A stretch of 54,029 bases of DNA from an uncultured Ruminococcus sp. (GCA_900315755.1 ONAI01000010.1:1-54029), one strand, 5' to 3'; shown: positions 7,754 through 16,062, numbered from the stretch's first letter. Translations and numbers: made by a program. Notes: generated by a model not told the origin, from the sequence alone.

Positions 7754-8494
7754 ATGAATATCAAACCGGTCGCTGTGATCGCTCTTTCTGGTATCGCCGC
7801 AGCAGCTTATGCAAGAGTTTCCAGAATCGAATGCAAGTGTCCAGATGGCCACAACAAAGCATCAGAAAATACTGCATCCGGATTCACTCTCTTATCGGAT
7901 GTGATACCGGAAGCTATATTCGATATAAGATATTACTCAGCTTACAATTTTGTAGGCGAAAGAATAAACGGTTACGAACAGCCGGTCGCACTCCTGACTA
8001 ACGAAGCTGCATCAGCACTGAAAAAGGTCAGCAATTATCTTTCAGACAAAGGATATATGCTTAAAATATTCGATGCATACCGTCCGCAGAAAGCGGTGGA
8101 TCACTTCGTTAAATGGGCTGAAGATGTCTCAGATACAAGGATGAAGAAAATCTTTTATCCTGATATAGACAAATCTTTACTGCTAAAGGAAGACTATATC
8201 GCTTCTACTTCAAGTCACAGCCGCGGAAGTACCGTAGACCTCACACTCGTGGATATGAACACCGGTAAAGAGCTGGATATGGGAAGTCCTTTCGACTTCT
8301 TCGGTAAGATCTCGCATCCGGATTTCAAAGGCGTGACAGAAAAGCAATACAGCAACCGTATGCTTCTTCGAGAAGCAATGACCAAGCAGAATTTTATGCC
8401 GCTTAATGAAGAATGGTGGCATTTCACTCTTCATAATGAACCCTTCCCCGTCACCTATTTCACCTTCCCTGTAAACGAAAATATGGTAAAATAA
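7754..8494 (+). CDS. D-alanyl-D-alanine dipeptidase, VanX/DdpX family
   Basis: A 246-residue metallopeptidase (M15D) with an N-terminal hydrophobic segment (about 5-20) that suggests export or anchoring. Family hallmarks are present: DAYRPQKAV with the catalytic Arg, SSHSRGSTVDLTL with the first zinc His and Asp, and EEWWHF with the general-base Glu and last zinc His. It hydrolyses D-Ala-D-Ala or related cell-wall dipeptides. No vanH, vanA or vanRS gene is adjacent, so a role in dipeptide recycling or sporulation-type wall metabolism is more likely than vancomycin resistance. A strong terminator follows at once, so it is monocistronic. Confidence 0.9.
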   Translation: MNIKPVAVIALSGIAAAAYARVSRIECKCPDGHNKASENTASGFTLLSDVIPEAIFDIRYYSAYNFVGERINGYEQPVALLTNEAASALKKVSNYLSDKGYMLKIFDAYRPQKAVDHFVKWAEDVSDTRMKKIFYPDIDKSLLLKEDYIASTSSHSRGSTVDLTLVDMNTGKELDMGSPFDFFGKISHPDFKGVTEKQYSNRMLLREAMTKQNFMPLNEEWWHFTLHNEPFPVTYFTFPVNENMVK

Positions 8495-8500
8495 GGCGCA

Positions 8501-8545
8501 AGCATTAAAGTCTCCCGAACTATGCGGGAGACTTTAATGCTTTTA
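8501..8545 (+). terminator. Terminator after the dipeptidase gene
   Basis: A perfect 17-bp stem (8501-8517 / 8525-8541) with a 7-base loop is followed by TTTTATT. Confidence 0.92.
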
Positions 8546-8812
8546 TTCATATATCGAAATTATGAACTTTTCTTAAACTTTTCTACAAACCTCTTGATTT
8601 TTATGGAAATAGTGATAAAATAGTATTAACGGAAGGCATATGAAATAAGTACCCGTCAGCACAATGAACGTGTATGTATATTGTCTATCCGCATATGCTT
8701 GATATATCGGCACTGCAACCGCGAACTGCGGACAGTCCCGCATTAATATCATTATCGAAATCATAGTCCCCGTGTTATAACCTCTTCGGCACGGGGGCTT
8801 TCCCTTTGTACT
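8546..8812. other. Non-coding gap upstream of the PIG-L gene
   Basis: No supported gene. It contains a GC-rich hairpin (8765-8774 / 8790-8799, one wobble) followed by a pyrimidine-rich stretch, which may terminate a short transcript. A minus-strand frame of 85 codons here has no ribosome-binding site or recognisable domain. Confidence 0.5.
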
Positions 8813-8813
8813 A

Positions 8814-8843
8814 TTGACATCACTGCCCAAAATGTGATAAAAT
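8814..8843 (+). promoter_or_regulatory. Promoter of the PIG-L gene
   Basis: TTGACA (8814-8819), an 18-bp spacer and TAAAAT (8838-8843), 50 bp before the start codon. Confidence 0.8.
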
Positions 8844-8893
8844 ACTTTTGTGAGACTTTTCTCGATTTTTTACACCTTCAGGAGTGATGACAT

Positions 8894-9625
8894 ATGTCAA
8901 AATCAACTAAACCCAAAATATTCATCGTAGTTTTTGCAATACTTCTGCTCTTTGCAACAGCGCTCTCAGGTTACTGTTACAGCGTCTTCCGAGTACCTCC
9001 GGTAACCGACTGCGAACTTCAGGAGCATGGCATCGACAACGCCTCAAAGCTGCTTATAGTTGCTCATCCGGATGACGACATCCTCTGGGGCGGCGCTCAC
9101 CTTATGGAAAAAGGTTATTTCGTAGTTGTCATTACAAATAAGACCAACTTAAAGCGTAAAAAGGAGTTCTATAACGTCCTCGAAGCAAGCGGAAACGACG
9201 GTATCATCCTCGCTCACCCAGATAAGACCTTCGGCAAAAAGGACAGCTGGGACAGAAGCCGAGAAGGTATCCAGCGTGATCTCGAAAAAATAATCCGCTA
9301 TAAGCACTGGGATCTGATCGTTACTCACAACGTTGACGGCGAATACGGTCACATCCACCACAAAATGACTCATAGCTTTGTCAGGGACATTTACAGGAAA
9401 TATTCCGATGAGCTAAATACAAAGCTTTATTTCTTCGGAAAATATTACAATAAGACCGATATTCTCGATGTTCAGGATTCAATGCCGCGCATTACCGAGG
9501 AACAGCTTAAATTCAAGGAAGATATGCTGAAGCTCTATACTTCCCAGAAAAACACTATCGCTATGTTCAACCAGATGAATCCATTTGAAGAATGGACTCT
9601 TTATGATGGTTCAGAAAACGGTTAA
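8894..9625 (+). CDS. PIG-L family (LmbE-like) N-acetylglucosaminyl deacetylase, membrane-anchored
   Basis: After one N-terminal TM (about 9-30) the protein carries the LmbE/PIG-L fold. AHPDDDILWGG supplies the zinc His, catalytic Asp and Asp ligand; the second half has THNVDGEYGHIHHKM with the distal His. The family removes acetyl groups from GlcNAc in small thiols, antibiotics or envelope glycans. With an anchor and 243 residues, the likely substrate is a surface glycoconjugate, but no glycan genes flank it. AGGAGTG precedes the ATG. It has its own promoter and terminator. Confidence 0.88.
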   Translation: MSKSTKPKIFIVVFAILLLFATALSGYCYSVFRVPPVTDCELQEHGIDNASKLLIVAHPDDDILWGGAHLMEKGYFVVVITNKTNLKRKKEFYNVLEASGNDGIILAHPDKTFGKKDSWDRSREGIQRDLEKIIRYKHWDLIVTHNVDGEYGHIHHKMTHSFVRDIYRKYSDELNTKLYFFGKYYNKTDILDVQDSMPRITEEQLKFKEDMLKLYTSQKNTIAMFNQMNPFEEWTLYDGSENG

Positions 9626-9628
9626 TGC

Positions 9629-9675
9629 AAAGCGTCTGCAAAAGGGGTTACCTCCCCTTGCAGGCGCTTTTTTGT
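9629..9675 (+). terminator. Terminator after the PIG-L gene
   Basis: A long stem built from 9629-9647 and 9654-9670 (one wobble) is followed by TTTTTTTGTTTT. Confidence 0.9.
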
Positions 9676-9851
9676 TTTGTTAATTTTAGGTTATTTTTTC
9701 TAAATCTCTTTACTATTGTTGACATTTGTGGTATAATGTAATGTAGCCGCGGTCCTTCCGCACTACGACACAATCGCAAGCAATACCGTATATTTCTGTA
9801 CATCAATCATTGACTGCCGCAATAACAGCAGTCACCCACTATGGAGGAATC

Positions 9852-10526
9852 ATGGATAAGAGTGAATACCAGAAAACTATTGATTATATCTTCGCTCTGA
9901 TCGAAAGCGGTATGATCAAAAACGGCGATCAGCTGCCAACAGAAAGGAGCTTTTCCGAAAGGCTCGGAATCAGCAGGAATTCCATACGCGAAGCTCTGAG
10001 AACTCTCGAAAACCTCGGTCTTGTCGAATGCCGTCAGGGTTCAGGAACTTACCTTACAGATCATGTTTCTGAGACCTTTACTAAAACTATCAACATCATG
10101 CTTATGCTAAAGCATACAACCAAAGCTGAAATATGCACATTCCGAAGACATATGGAAAAAGCCGTTTGCAGCTATATCATATCCAGCGGATGCAGTAAAG
10201 AGCATCAGGATACTATATCCTCGTCACTTGCAAAGCTGCTTGATGCCGATGATATACACTCCCTCGTTCAGGCTGATACGGAATTCCACTATGCTCTGAT
10301 AAATGCTACCGAAAACAGTTTCATGACCACTATCATGGACTCGGTCAGCGATGTTTACAGAAAGTGGATAGACGAAATGCAGACACTGTGTCCCGAAGAA
10401 CTGCGTCCGGAACTCATTGAATGCCACAAAAAAATAGCAGAAGGTATACTCAGCGGCGATTACAAAGCTTGTGTCAAAGCCATTGACAGGCATTATGATA
10501 TAGTAGACAGTATAAGTCCGCTTTGA
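9852..10526 (+). CDS. GntR-family transcriptional regulator (FadR/FCD type)
   Basis: The start is ATG 9852, 6 bases after GGAGGAA. A winged-helix domain (residues about 4-70: QLPTERSFSERLGISRNSIREALR) is joined to an all-helical FCD ligand domain with metal-binding positions such as the His in TEFHYALINAT and the late ECHKKI and DRHYDI histidines. Such regulators sense carboxylic acids or other small metabolites. The next gene begins 26 bp later and lacks its own promoter, so the regulator probably controls its own operon with the TtcA-like enzyme. The effector is not predictable. Confidence 0.9.
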   Translation: MDKSEYQKTIDYIFALIESGMIKNGDQLPTERSFSERLGISRNSIREALRTLENLGLVECRQGSGTYLTDHVSETFTKTINIMLMLKHTTKAEICTFRRHMEKAVCSYIISSGCSKEHQDTISSSLAKLLDADDIHSLVQADTEFHYALINATENSFMTTIMDSVSDVYRKWIDEMQTLCPEELRPELIECHKKIAEGILSGDYKACVKAIDRHYDIVDSISPL

Positions 10527-10552
10527 TTTTCCACGTTCCAGGAGGAAGCTTG

Positions 10553-11434
10553 ATGAACCCCATTGAGGAGACCATTGCCGGTAAATTCGGCAAACAGATA
10601 TGGTCACGCTTCAACAAGAGCATAAGTACATACGAACTGATCCAGCCCGGCGACAAGATCGCCGTCTGCATTTCCGGCGGCAAGGATTCAATGCTCATGT
10701 CCCTTTGCATAAAAAGATTCCAGCGATTCAGCAAAATACCGTTTGAGGTAGAATTTCTCGTTATGGATCCCGGATATGCCCCCGAAAACCGTCAAAAGAT
10801 AGAGAGCAATCTCAGTCTTCTCGGTATAGAAGCAAGGATACTCGACACCAATATTTTCACATCCATTGAAAAAGAAAACAATAACCCATGCTTTCTGTGT
10901 GCCCGTCTGAGACGAGGCTGGCTCTACAAGTCCGCGCAGGAACTCGGATGCAATAAAATAGCCCTCGGACACCACTTTGATGATGTTGTCGAGACCATTC
11001 TTATGGGGATGCTCTACGGCTCTCAGATGCAGACCATGCTCCCGAAGCTTCACAGTGAGAATTATGCCGGTATGCAGCTGATACGTCCGCTGTATCTTGT
11101 CCGTGAAAAAGACATCATCAGCTGGGCTGAATACAATGGTCTCGAATTCATACGCTGTGCCTGCCGCATGACAGAAAACCTTTCAAATGAAACCAAAGTC
11201 TCGAAGCGTCAGGAGATAAAAGACCTTCTTAAAGATCTGAGAACAGTCAATCCGGCTGTTGATATGAACATTTTCCGCAGCGCAGAAAATGTCAATCTCA
11301 GAAAACTGATCTCATATCATTCCGGCAGTGAATACCACCATTTTCTCGATGACTACTCAGAAGGCATAAGCGTACGCGGAACAAAATCAGGCGAAAAACA
11401 TAAGAATTCACCTGAAACAAATCAAAGGAGCTGA
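10553..11434 (+). CDS. TtcA-like PP-loop ATPase (tRNA thiolation family)
   Basis: The start ATG 10553 follows AGGAGGA by 6 bases. Motifs: PP-loop SGGKDS near residue 42, NNPCFLCARLRRG with the CxxC pair, GHHFDD, and a later RCACR, as in TtcA-type enzymes that thiolate tRNA with an Fe-S cluster. The C-terminal 50 residues (FLDDYSEG onward) are polar and unlike canonical TtcA. A GntR regulator upstream and a small antitoxin-like gene 6 bp downstream are unusual company for a housekeeping tRNA enzyme. A different sulfur-transfer substrate is therefore possible. Confidence 0.8.
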   Translation: MNPIEETIAGKFGKQIWSRFNKSISTYELIQPGDKIAVCISGGKDSMLMSLCIKRFQRFSKIPFEVEFLVMDPGYAPENRQKIESNLSLLGIEARILDTNIFTSIEKENNNPCFLCARLRRGWLYKSAQELGCNKIALGHHFDDVVETILMGMLYGSQMQTMLPKLHSENYAGMQLIRPLYLVREKDIISWAEYNGLEFIRCACRMTENLSNETKVSKRQEIKDLLKDLRTVNPAVDMNIFRSAENVNLRKLISYHSGSEYHHFLDDYSEGISVRGTKSGEKHKNSPETNQRS

Positions 11435-11440
11435 CAAAAT

Positions 11441-11713
11441 ATGATCTCTATCAAACAAGAAGACTTCAACGACAACTACGAACTATTTGTAAAACTATGT
11501 GAAATAACATCAGAACCTCTGAAGCTCGTCAAGGAGGGATCTTCTGACCTCATTGTCATGAATGCTGAAGCTTTCGACAGAAGACGCAAAATGCTTGATC
11601 TTCGTGAAAAGCTTCTCAGATATAACGACGATGAACCTCTCGGTACAAAAGGCATCTCACTCGAAGAACTCGGAAAATATATAAATGAACTCGAAAGCGA
11701 TAAATCAAAATAA
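11441..11713 (+). CDS. Phd/YefM-like antitoxin, orphan
   Basis: A 90-residue protein; AAAGGAG lies upstream of ATG 11441. The centre (SEPLKLVKEGSSDLIVMNAEAF) matches the strand-helix core of Phd/YefM antitoxins, followed by helical segments (RRRKMLDLREKLL and SLEELGKYINELE). No RelE, ParE or Doc toxin follows: the next gene is pspA, behind its own promoter. It is therefore an orphan DNA-binding antitoxin, or an adopted regulator of the upstream genes with which it appears to be co-transcribed. Confidence 0.6.
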   Translation: MISIKQEDFNDNYELFVKLCEITSEPLKLVKEGSSDLIVMNAEAFDRRRKMLDLREKLLRYNDDEPLGTKGISLEELGKYINELESDKSK

Positions 11714-11773
11714 CTTCTGTGTTCATAATTATTTCACAGCGATGAAAATTTGATGAAATCGCAGTCATAATTA

Positions 11774-11802
11774 TTGACATATCGCCAATTATCAATTATA
11801 AT
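11774..11802 (+). promoter_or_regulatory. Sigma-A promoter of pspA
   Basis: TTGACA (11774-11779), a 17-bp spacer and TATAAT (11797-11802): full consensus. Confidence 0.9.
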
Positions 11803-11863
11803 GGTATCAACGCCGATGTAAATGGCGTACATGATATATTTTATTTACAGGAGGATTTGAAAA

Positions 11864-12559
11864 ATGGGAATTTTTGGAAGATTAAGCGATCTGCTCAGAT
11901 CCAATGTCAACGATCTTATCGACAGAGCTGAAGATCCTGAAAAAATGGTAAAGCAGATAATCATTGATATGCAGACAGAGCTTACTAAAGCTACTCAGAA
12001 TTACGGTAAGGCTAAGGCAAGCGAACGTCTCGCTGAAAAAAGATACCTCGAAGCTCAGAAGCAGTCTGAGAACTGGGAAAACAAGGCTAAGGCCGCTCTC
12101 TCTCAGGGTAAGGAAGACCTCGCTAAACAAGCTCTGGCTAAGAAAGTCAAAGCAGATGAGGACGTTGCTAACTACAAGCAGATGTATGAGTCTATCTCAG
12201 ATCAGACCGAAGCTATCGGCAATCAGGTAGAAGTCCTCAAGTCTAAGCTCGAAGAAGCTAAGAGCCGTCAGGCTATGCTTATCGCACGTTCACAGATGGC
12301 TGATACTCAGAAGAGCCTCGCTAAATCAGCCGGCGGTTTCGATGGCAATTCAGCACTCGAAAAATTCAACAAAATGGAAGAAAAGATCGAGCGCAAGGAA
12401 GCTGAAGCTGCTGCTTTCTCAGAAATAGCAGGTACTGATAACGATCTCAACGATACCTTCGAGAAAATCGAGGCCGACGCTAAAGTCGATGCCGAACTCG
12501 CAAGACTTATGGCTGAAATGAACGGCACTTCTGCTGATGCTCCAGCCGACAACCAGTAA
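11864..12559 (+). CDS. pspA: PspA/IM30 family phage-shock protein
   Basis: A 231-residue, almost wholly helical protein starting MGIFGRLSDLLRSNVNDLID, the amphipathic membrane-binding helix of PspA/IM30 (ESCRT-III superfamily). The hairpin region DMQTELTKATQNYGKAKA and long coiled coil follow. It maintains the cytoplasmic membrane under stress by forming oligomeric scaffolds. AGGAGG lies before the ATG and a strong promoter is at 11774. A small single-TM protein gene follows by 18 bp and may supply a membrane partner. The acidic tail (TSADAPADNQ) is unstructured. Confidence 0.93.
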   Translation: MGIFGRLSDLLRSNVNDLIDRAEDPEKMVKQIIIDMQTELTKATQNYGKAKASERLAEKRYLEAQKQSENWENKAKAALSQGKEDLAKQALAKKVKADEDVANYKQMYESISDQTEAIGNQVEVLKSKLEEAKSRQAMLIARSQMADTQKSLAKSAGGFDGNSALEKFNKMEEKIERKEAEAAAFSEIAGTDNDLNDTFEKIEADAKVDAELARLMAEMNGTSADAPADNQ

Positions 12560-12577
12560 TTATAAAGGATTATTATT

Positions 12578-12748
12578 ATGAGCCGCAAAGATACTCAATA
12601 CAACTCACCCAAATACATCAAGGATTCACTTCCTTTACTTGCAGCGATCTTTCTCGCTATATCTTCTGTCGTTTATATAATGTTCAGAAGCTGGAGCAAT
12701 AAGCTCTATTCAGAGCGCTGGAAGGATTATGAAGACTGCGGTATCTGA
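12578..12748 (+). CDS. Small single-TM membrane protein, 56 aa
   Basis: AAAGGA lies before ATG 12578. The protein has a polar N-terminus (MSRKDTQYNSPKY), one hydrophobic helix of about 21 residues (LPLLAAIFLAISSVVYIMF) and a charged C-terminus (SERWKDYEDCGI). It is co-transcribed with pspA and ends at the terminator 12772-12798. A membrane partner of PspA, comparable in position to PspC/LiaI-type proteins, is an inference; I do not recognise a family. Confidence 0.7.
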   Translation: MSRKDTQYNSPKYIKDSLPLLAAIFLAISSVVYIMFRSWSNKLYSERWKDYEDCGI

Positions 12749-12765
12749 ACCGCATTTGCTTCAAA

Positions 12766-12800
12766 AAAATTCAGCTCCCGTTCTTCGGGAGCTGTTTTGT
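12766..12800. terminator. Bidirectional terminator between pspA operon and spoVM
   Basis: A perfect 9-bp stem (12772-12780 / 12786-12794) with a 5-base loop. TTTTGTT follows on the plus strand and AATTTTTTT on the minus strand, so it can end both convergent transcripts. Confidence 0.9.
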
Positions 12801-12884
12801 TCAGGATTCTTCTTTCTTGATCCTGAAAATTACGCGGAGAAGTCCGGAAATAAACTTAGGACTCTTTATCACAACTACTTTCAT
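12801..12884 (-). CDS. spoVM: Stage V sporulation protein M (SpoVM), 27 aa
   Basis: This micro-gene has a strong ribosome-binding site (GGAGGG, 7 bases before ATG 12884) and its own terminator. The peptide begins MKVVVIKSPKFISGLLR and aligns without gaps to the amphipathic SpoVM helix (MKFYTIKLPKFLGG in Bacillus subtilis). It keeps Pro9, which matters for recognising convex membrane curvature, and a basic C-terminus. SpoVM anchors SpoIVA to the forespore membrane to start coat assembly. Its presence argues that the organism sporulates or descends from sporulators. It is easily missed because of its length. Confidence 0.85.
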   Translation of the reverse strand: MKVVVIKSPKFISGLLRVIFRIKKEES

Positions 12885-12969
12885 ATGTATCCCTCCTTTG
12901 TATAGTTTATTATATTCAGCGGGAATTTTTTTGTGAGTAGTTTTCATCAAAATATGTCAGGAGATAATT

Positions 12970-13227
12970 ATGGATTACAAATACAAAACTAAAATGGTAT
13001 GCTCTCAGGAGATCAGATTCAATATCGAAGGCAATGTTATCACCAATGTTTCTTTCATTGGAGGATGTAACGGCAACCTTAAAGCCATATCCAAACTCGT
13101 TGACGGTATGACCGTTGAGGAGATCGAAGCTAAACTTAAAGGTAATACCTGCGGAAGCCGCCCGACTTCCTGCGCCGATCAACTCTGTCTCGCTATCCGC
13201 GAAGCCTATGATTCAGCTAATAAGTAA
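12970..13227 (+). CDS. TSCPD-domain protein (TIGR03905-like)
   Basis: Eighty-five residues, preceded by AGGAG. The sequence contains GGCNGNLKAISKLVDG and a GNTCGSRPTSCADQL end, the hallmark of the small TSCPD family whose domain also occurs at the C-terminus of class II ribonucleotide reductases. The conserved Cys residues suggest metal binding or redox, but the function is not established. It converges with the GGDEF-EAL gene, with a palindromic repeat element between them. Confidence 0.85.
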   Translation: MDYKYKTKMVCSQEIRFNIEGNVITNVSFIGGCNGNLKAISKLVDGMTVEEIEAKLKGNTCGSRPTSCADQLCLAIREAYDSANK

Positions 13228-13649
13228 CATATAAAAGCCCTGCGTATGTGTTGTACTCATATAGCAGCTTTGTCAGTGACTTACCGGGGCAAACCTTTCT
13301 GAGGAAAGGTTCCCCCTAATCGGGTCCGTCCCCTCTGTCTGCTTCGCAGACATCTCCCCACCCCGTGGGGAGTCACCCCGGTCCCCTTTCCAAAGACTTT
13401 TATTTCGTTTTTTTCGCAATGGTATAAAAAATTCCGGAAGTAATTCAAACTTCCGGTTTTTTATTTTTCTGTTAGTTCTTATACCATTGCGAAAAAAACA
13501 AGACTAAAGTTTTAGGAAGGGAGTTTGAGGGTGACTCCCCGCAGTGCGGGGAGATGTCCGAAGGACAAAGGGGACCGCCGCTGTTGGCGGAACCCTTTCT
13601 CAAGATAAACTTCCATATAGGTATTACACATAAGCAGGGCTTTTATATG
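13228..13649. repeat. Large imperfect palindromic intergenic element
   Basis: A 422-bp stretch without genes between convergent genes. The outer ends are 16-base inverted repeats (13228-13243 and 13634-13649, one mismatch). Inner blocks also pair: a CGCAATGGTATAA block near 13415-13427 with its complement near 13480-13492, and GTGGGGAGTCACC-type blocks on both sides. The centre is a terminator-like hairpin (13432-13457). Each half also contains small hairpins such as CCCCGCAGTGCGGGG. It looks like two diverged copies of a roughly 190-bp repeat in inverted orientation. Confidence 0.75.
13432..13467. terminator. Central terminator hairpin of the palindromic element
   Basis: TTCCGGAAG and CTTCCGG pair around a short loop and are flanked by T-rich DNA on the plus side and A-rich DNA on the minus side. 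It can serve both convergent genes. Confidence 0.7.
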
Positions 13650-13658
13650 TTGTTGTTA

Positions 13659-15830
13659 TCATGCTTTCAGAGGCATCTTCAATTTACCGGAAGTTATCAG
13701 CTTCTTGATCTCTTCATAAGGCTGAGGTTTACTGAAATAAAATCCCTGAACCTTGTCACAGCCGATAGATTCAAGGAACTTGAACTGCTCCGCTGTTTCA
13801 ACTCCTTCGGTAAGTGAATTCATTCCAAGCTGCTTTGTAAGATCAACAACATTTTTGAGTATAGTTTTGGTTTTAGCGTTATCATCAAATCCGGAAAGGA
13901 ACTTCATGTCGATCTTCATAACATCGAAATTATAGTCCTTAAGGACATTGAGCGATGAGTAACCGCTTCCGAAATCATCAAGCCAAATACTGTAACCAGA
14001 TTCATGCAGCTTCTTTGTTGCATTTTGCAGGAAATTCTGCTGCTCAGTAAGTGCGCTCTCGGTTATCTCAACGTCAAGGTAAGACTTCGGAACTTTGTAC
14101 TTATCTGCCATTTTTCCAAGATAGCCGACTATATCGCAAAGTTCAAAATCAAGACGCGAGAAGTTAAGCGACACCGGTACAAAAGGCTCATTATTGTCAA
14201 CAGCATTACGATAATCACGGCAAACATTTTCAATTATACACATATCAAGTTTATGTATCTGACGGTATTCTTCGAGAACTTCAATGAACATTGCCGGCGG
14301 AAGAAGTCCGTAATTAGGATCCTTCCATCTTGCAAGCGCTTCAAAGCCGCATACAGTGCCGTCCTTAGTTGATACAACAGGCTGGTAATAAACCTTGATA
14401 CAATCGTTTTCAATAGCATTGTCGATGTTATTAACGATGTACTGCTTGAGTGTGAAGCGTTCTTCGAGAGTTTTATCATACAGACAGAAACTGCGTCCGA
14501 AATGCTTTTTGATATTATTGCAGGCAAATCTTGCACGATCGCAGGCATGACTTACATCGCTCTCGTTTCCTATTGGTTTATACGCACCGCATTTCAGCGA
14601 AAGCTGTACCTCTCCCTGAAGATGATGAATCGACTCAGAAAGCATCTCAATTATATTCATACTTCCTTCGCTCTGTGTCAGAACCACAAAGTGGTCATCA
14701 GAATAACGTGCAACAAGCGAGCCCTTAAAGCTGTTATTGATCTCATGCGCGAATTTGATAAGGAGTTCATTTCCGGCGTAGAAACCATACTTATCATTAT
14801 ACGACTTAAAATTCTCAATATCAAAGAACAGGAAAATTACCCTTTCCTTATCGGTCTTAACATAATTCAGCAGCTTCTCTGCCTCACTGCGGAAATACAC
14901 CATATTGTGAATTCCGGTAAGTTCATCCTCAACAGATATGCGGCTGAGATACGTATTCATTTCCTCAAGATTTTCGTCCTTCTGCGCCTGAGACAAAGTT
15001 TTATTATAGTTTGCTATACAGAACAGAAGAGTTGAAAGCCACATTGTAAATCCGTTGATCTTGATACCGTCACCGAGACCAGTCTCAACTGTTGAGAAGT
15101 CCACAACGCCAGTGAATTTTCCTACTGTGCTGAGGTCTATCATTCCGCTGATCCTGTAATAGAATATGAGGTATGAAGTTGTAAGGACAATAAATCCCCA
15201 TATCGGTCTCCACACAAGCAGACATACAACGAATAATTCCATAGTAAGGAATGTAAGCATCTGCTCGCCCTTAGCATAGCCGTTTACCGATATAATTATA
15301 CCGAAATTTATGCACACGAATGAGAACACATACATTACAGAAAGGCTCTGCCACTTTCTGTCTTCACTGCCTCTCATAAGCAATACAGAGAATATCATCA
15401 TCAGTATCGCTGCGGAAAGAAGTATGATGTAGTTTACGAGATCCGCAAGCTTTTTGCCGCTTCCGTTATACTTCGACAGCATCCAGACCTCAAACACTGT
15501 AACCGCCGCACACATTATCATAACTAAAAATGCTATCCATTTATGCTTGTACTTCTTAGTCAATGCGCGTATCGCATAAAGCAGCATCAGAATTCCAGAA
15601 CTCAGCAGCAGCACATAATTCGAGTAATACTTTTCCGTAAGAGTCCAGATCTGACTTTGAAGGTTTTTTTCAAAGATAGTGCGTGTCATTCGCAGTATCA
15701 TCCATATTTCAAGCACTATTACGACAATAGACATATATATGCTTGCTTTCATATTTGTCATATAAAAATAATCCCGGACATACTTACTCTGTTTATCAAC
15801 GCCGAGCCAGCTTTTCAATTTCCTAAACAT
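13659..15830 (-). CDS. Membrane-bound GGDEF-EAL protein, probable c-di-GMP phosphodiesterase
   Basis: The 723-residue protein has about eight N-terminal TM segments (to about 280), a GGDEF domain and a C-terminal EAL domain. The GGDEF signature is ARYSDDHF, so cyclase activity should be absent. The EAL domain keeps GFEALARW, the Asn in SLNFSRLD, DVEITES, the metal-binding pair in WLDDFGSGYSS, MKIDMKF and LTEGVET, so hydrolysis of c-di-GMP to pGpG is expected, perhaps with allosteric input from the dead GGDEF domain. GGGAGGATC precedes the ATG. It is probably monocistronic. Confidence 0.9.
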   Translation of the reverse strand: MFRKLKSWLGVDKQSKYVRDYFYMTNMKASIYMSIVVIVLEIWMILRMTRTIFEKNLQSQIWTLTEKYYSNYVLLLSSGILMLLYAIRALTKKYKHKWIAFLVMIMCAAVTVFEVWMLSKYNGSGKKLADLVNYIILLSAAILMMIFSVLLMRGSEDRKWQSLSVMYVFSFVCINFGIIISVNGYAKGEQMLTFLTMELFVVCLLVWRPIWGFIVLTTSYLIFYYRISGMIDLSTVGKFTGVVDFSTVETGLGDGIKINGFTMWLSTLLFCIANYNKTLSQAQKDENLEEMNTYLSRISVEDELTGIHNMVYFRSEAEKLLNYVKTDKERVIFLFFDIENFKSYNDKYGFYAGNELLIKFAHEINNSFKGSLVARYSDDHFVVLTQSEGSMNIIEMLSESIHHLQGEVQLSLKCGAYKPIGNESDVSHACDRARFACNNIKKHFGRSFCLYDKTLEERFTLKQYIVNNIDNAIENDCIKVYYQPVVSTKDGTVCGFEALARWKDPNYGLLPPAMFIEVLEEYRQIHKLDMCIIENVCRDYRNAVDNNEPFVPVSLNFSRLDFELCDIVGYLGKMADKYKVPKSYLDVEITESALTEQQNFLQNATKKLHESGYSIWLDDFGSGYSSLNVLKDYNFDVMKIDMKFLSGFDDNAKTKTILKNVVDLTKQLGMNSLTEGVETAEQFKFLESIGCDKVQGFYFSKPQPYEEIKKLITSGKLKMPLKA

Positions 15831-16026
15831 CTGATCCTCCCTTCAGCTGTAATGATCTAAAATAATAAAACAGCTGTATCAAGCTATTCTTAGGGATATT
15901 TCTTTCATAATGCTCCCATATGTGAATATGGAACATAGTATATATAAATTATACCAAAAACCTTTTATGATGTCAATGATTTTTAAGTAAATTGGTTATA
16001 ATTTTAAATGTATTTTGCACAAAAAA

Positions 16027-16051
16027 ACAGCCGCATTTAAACTGCGGCTGT
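16027..16051 (-). terminator. Terminator after the hydrogenase-like gene
   Basis: The perfect 9-bp stem 16027-16035 / 16043-16051 with a 7-base loop is followed by TTTTTTT on the minus strand. Confidence 0.9.
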
Positions 16052-16062
16052 TCATAAAATGA

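Noticed and set aside
7754-8494. Vancomycin-resistance cluster
   Set aside because: A VanX-type dipeptidase and a VanW protein occur, but 25 kb apart and without vanH, vanA/B ligase or vanRS; they are better read as wall-metabolism genes.
8573-8830. An 85-codon minus-strand frame
   Set aside because: No ribosome-binding site and no recognisable domain; it runs through the hairpin at 8765-8799 and the promoter of the next gene.
13300-13570. CRISPR array suspected from the repeated GC-rich hairpin blocks
   Set aside because: Only two diverged copies in inverted orientation, no regular spacers and no cas genes.
14502-15035. A 177-codon plus-strand frame
   Set aside because: It lies wholly inside the GGDEF-EAL gene, whose minus-strand domains are unambiguous.
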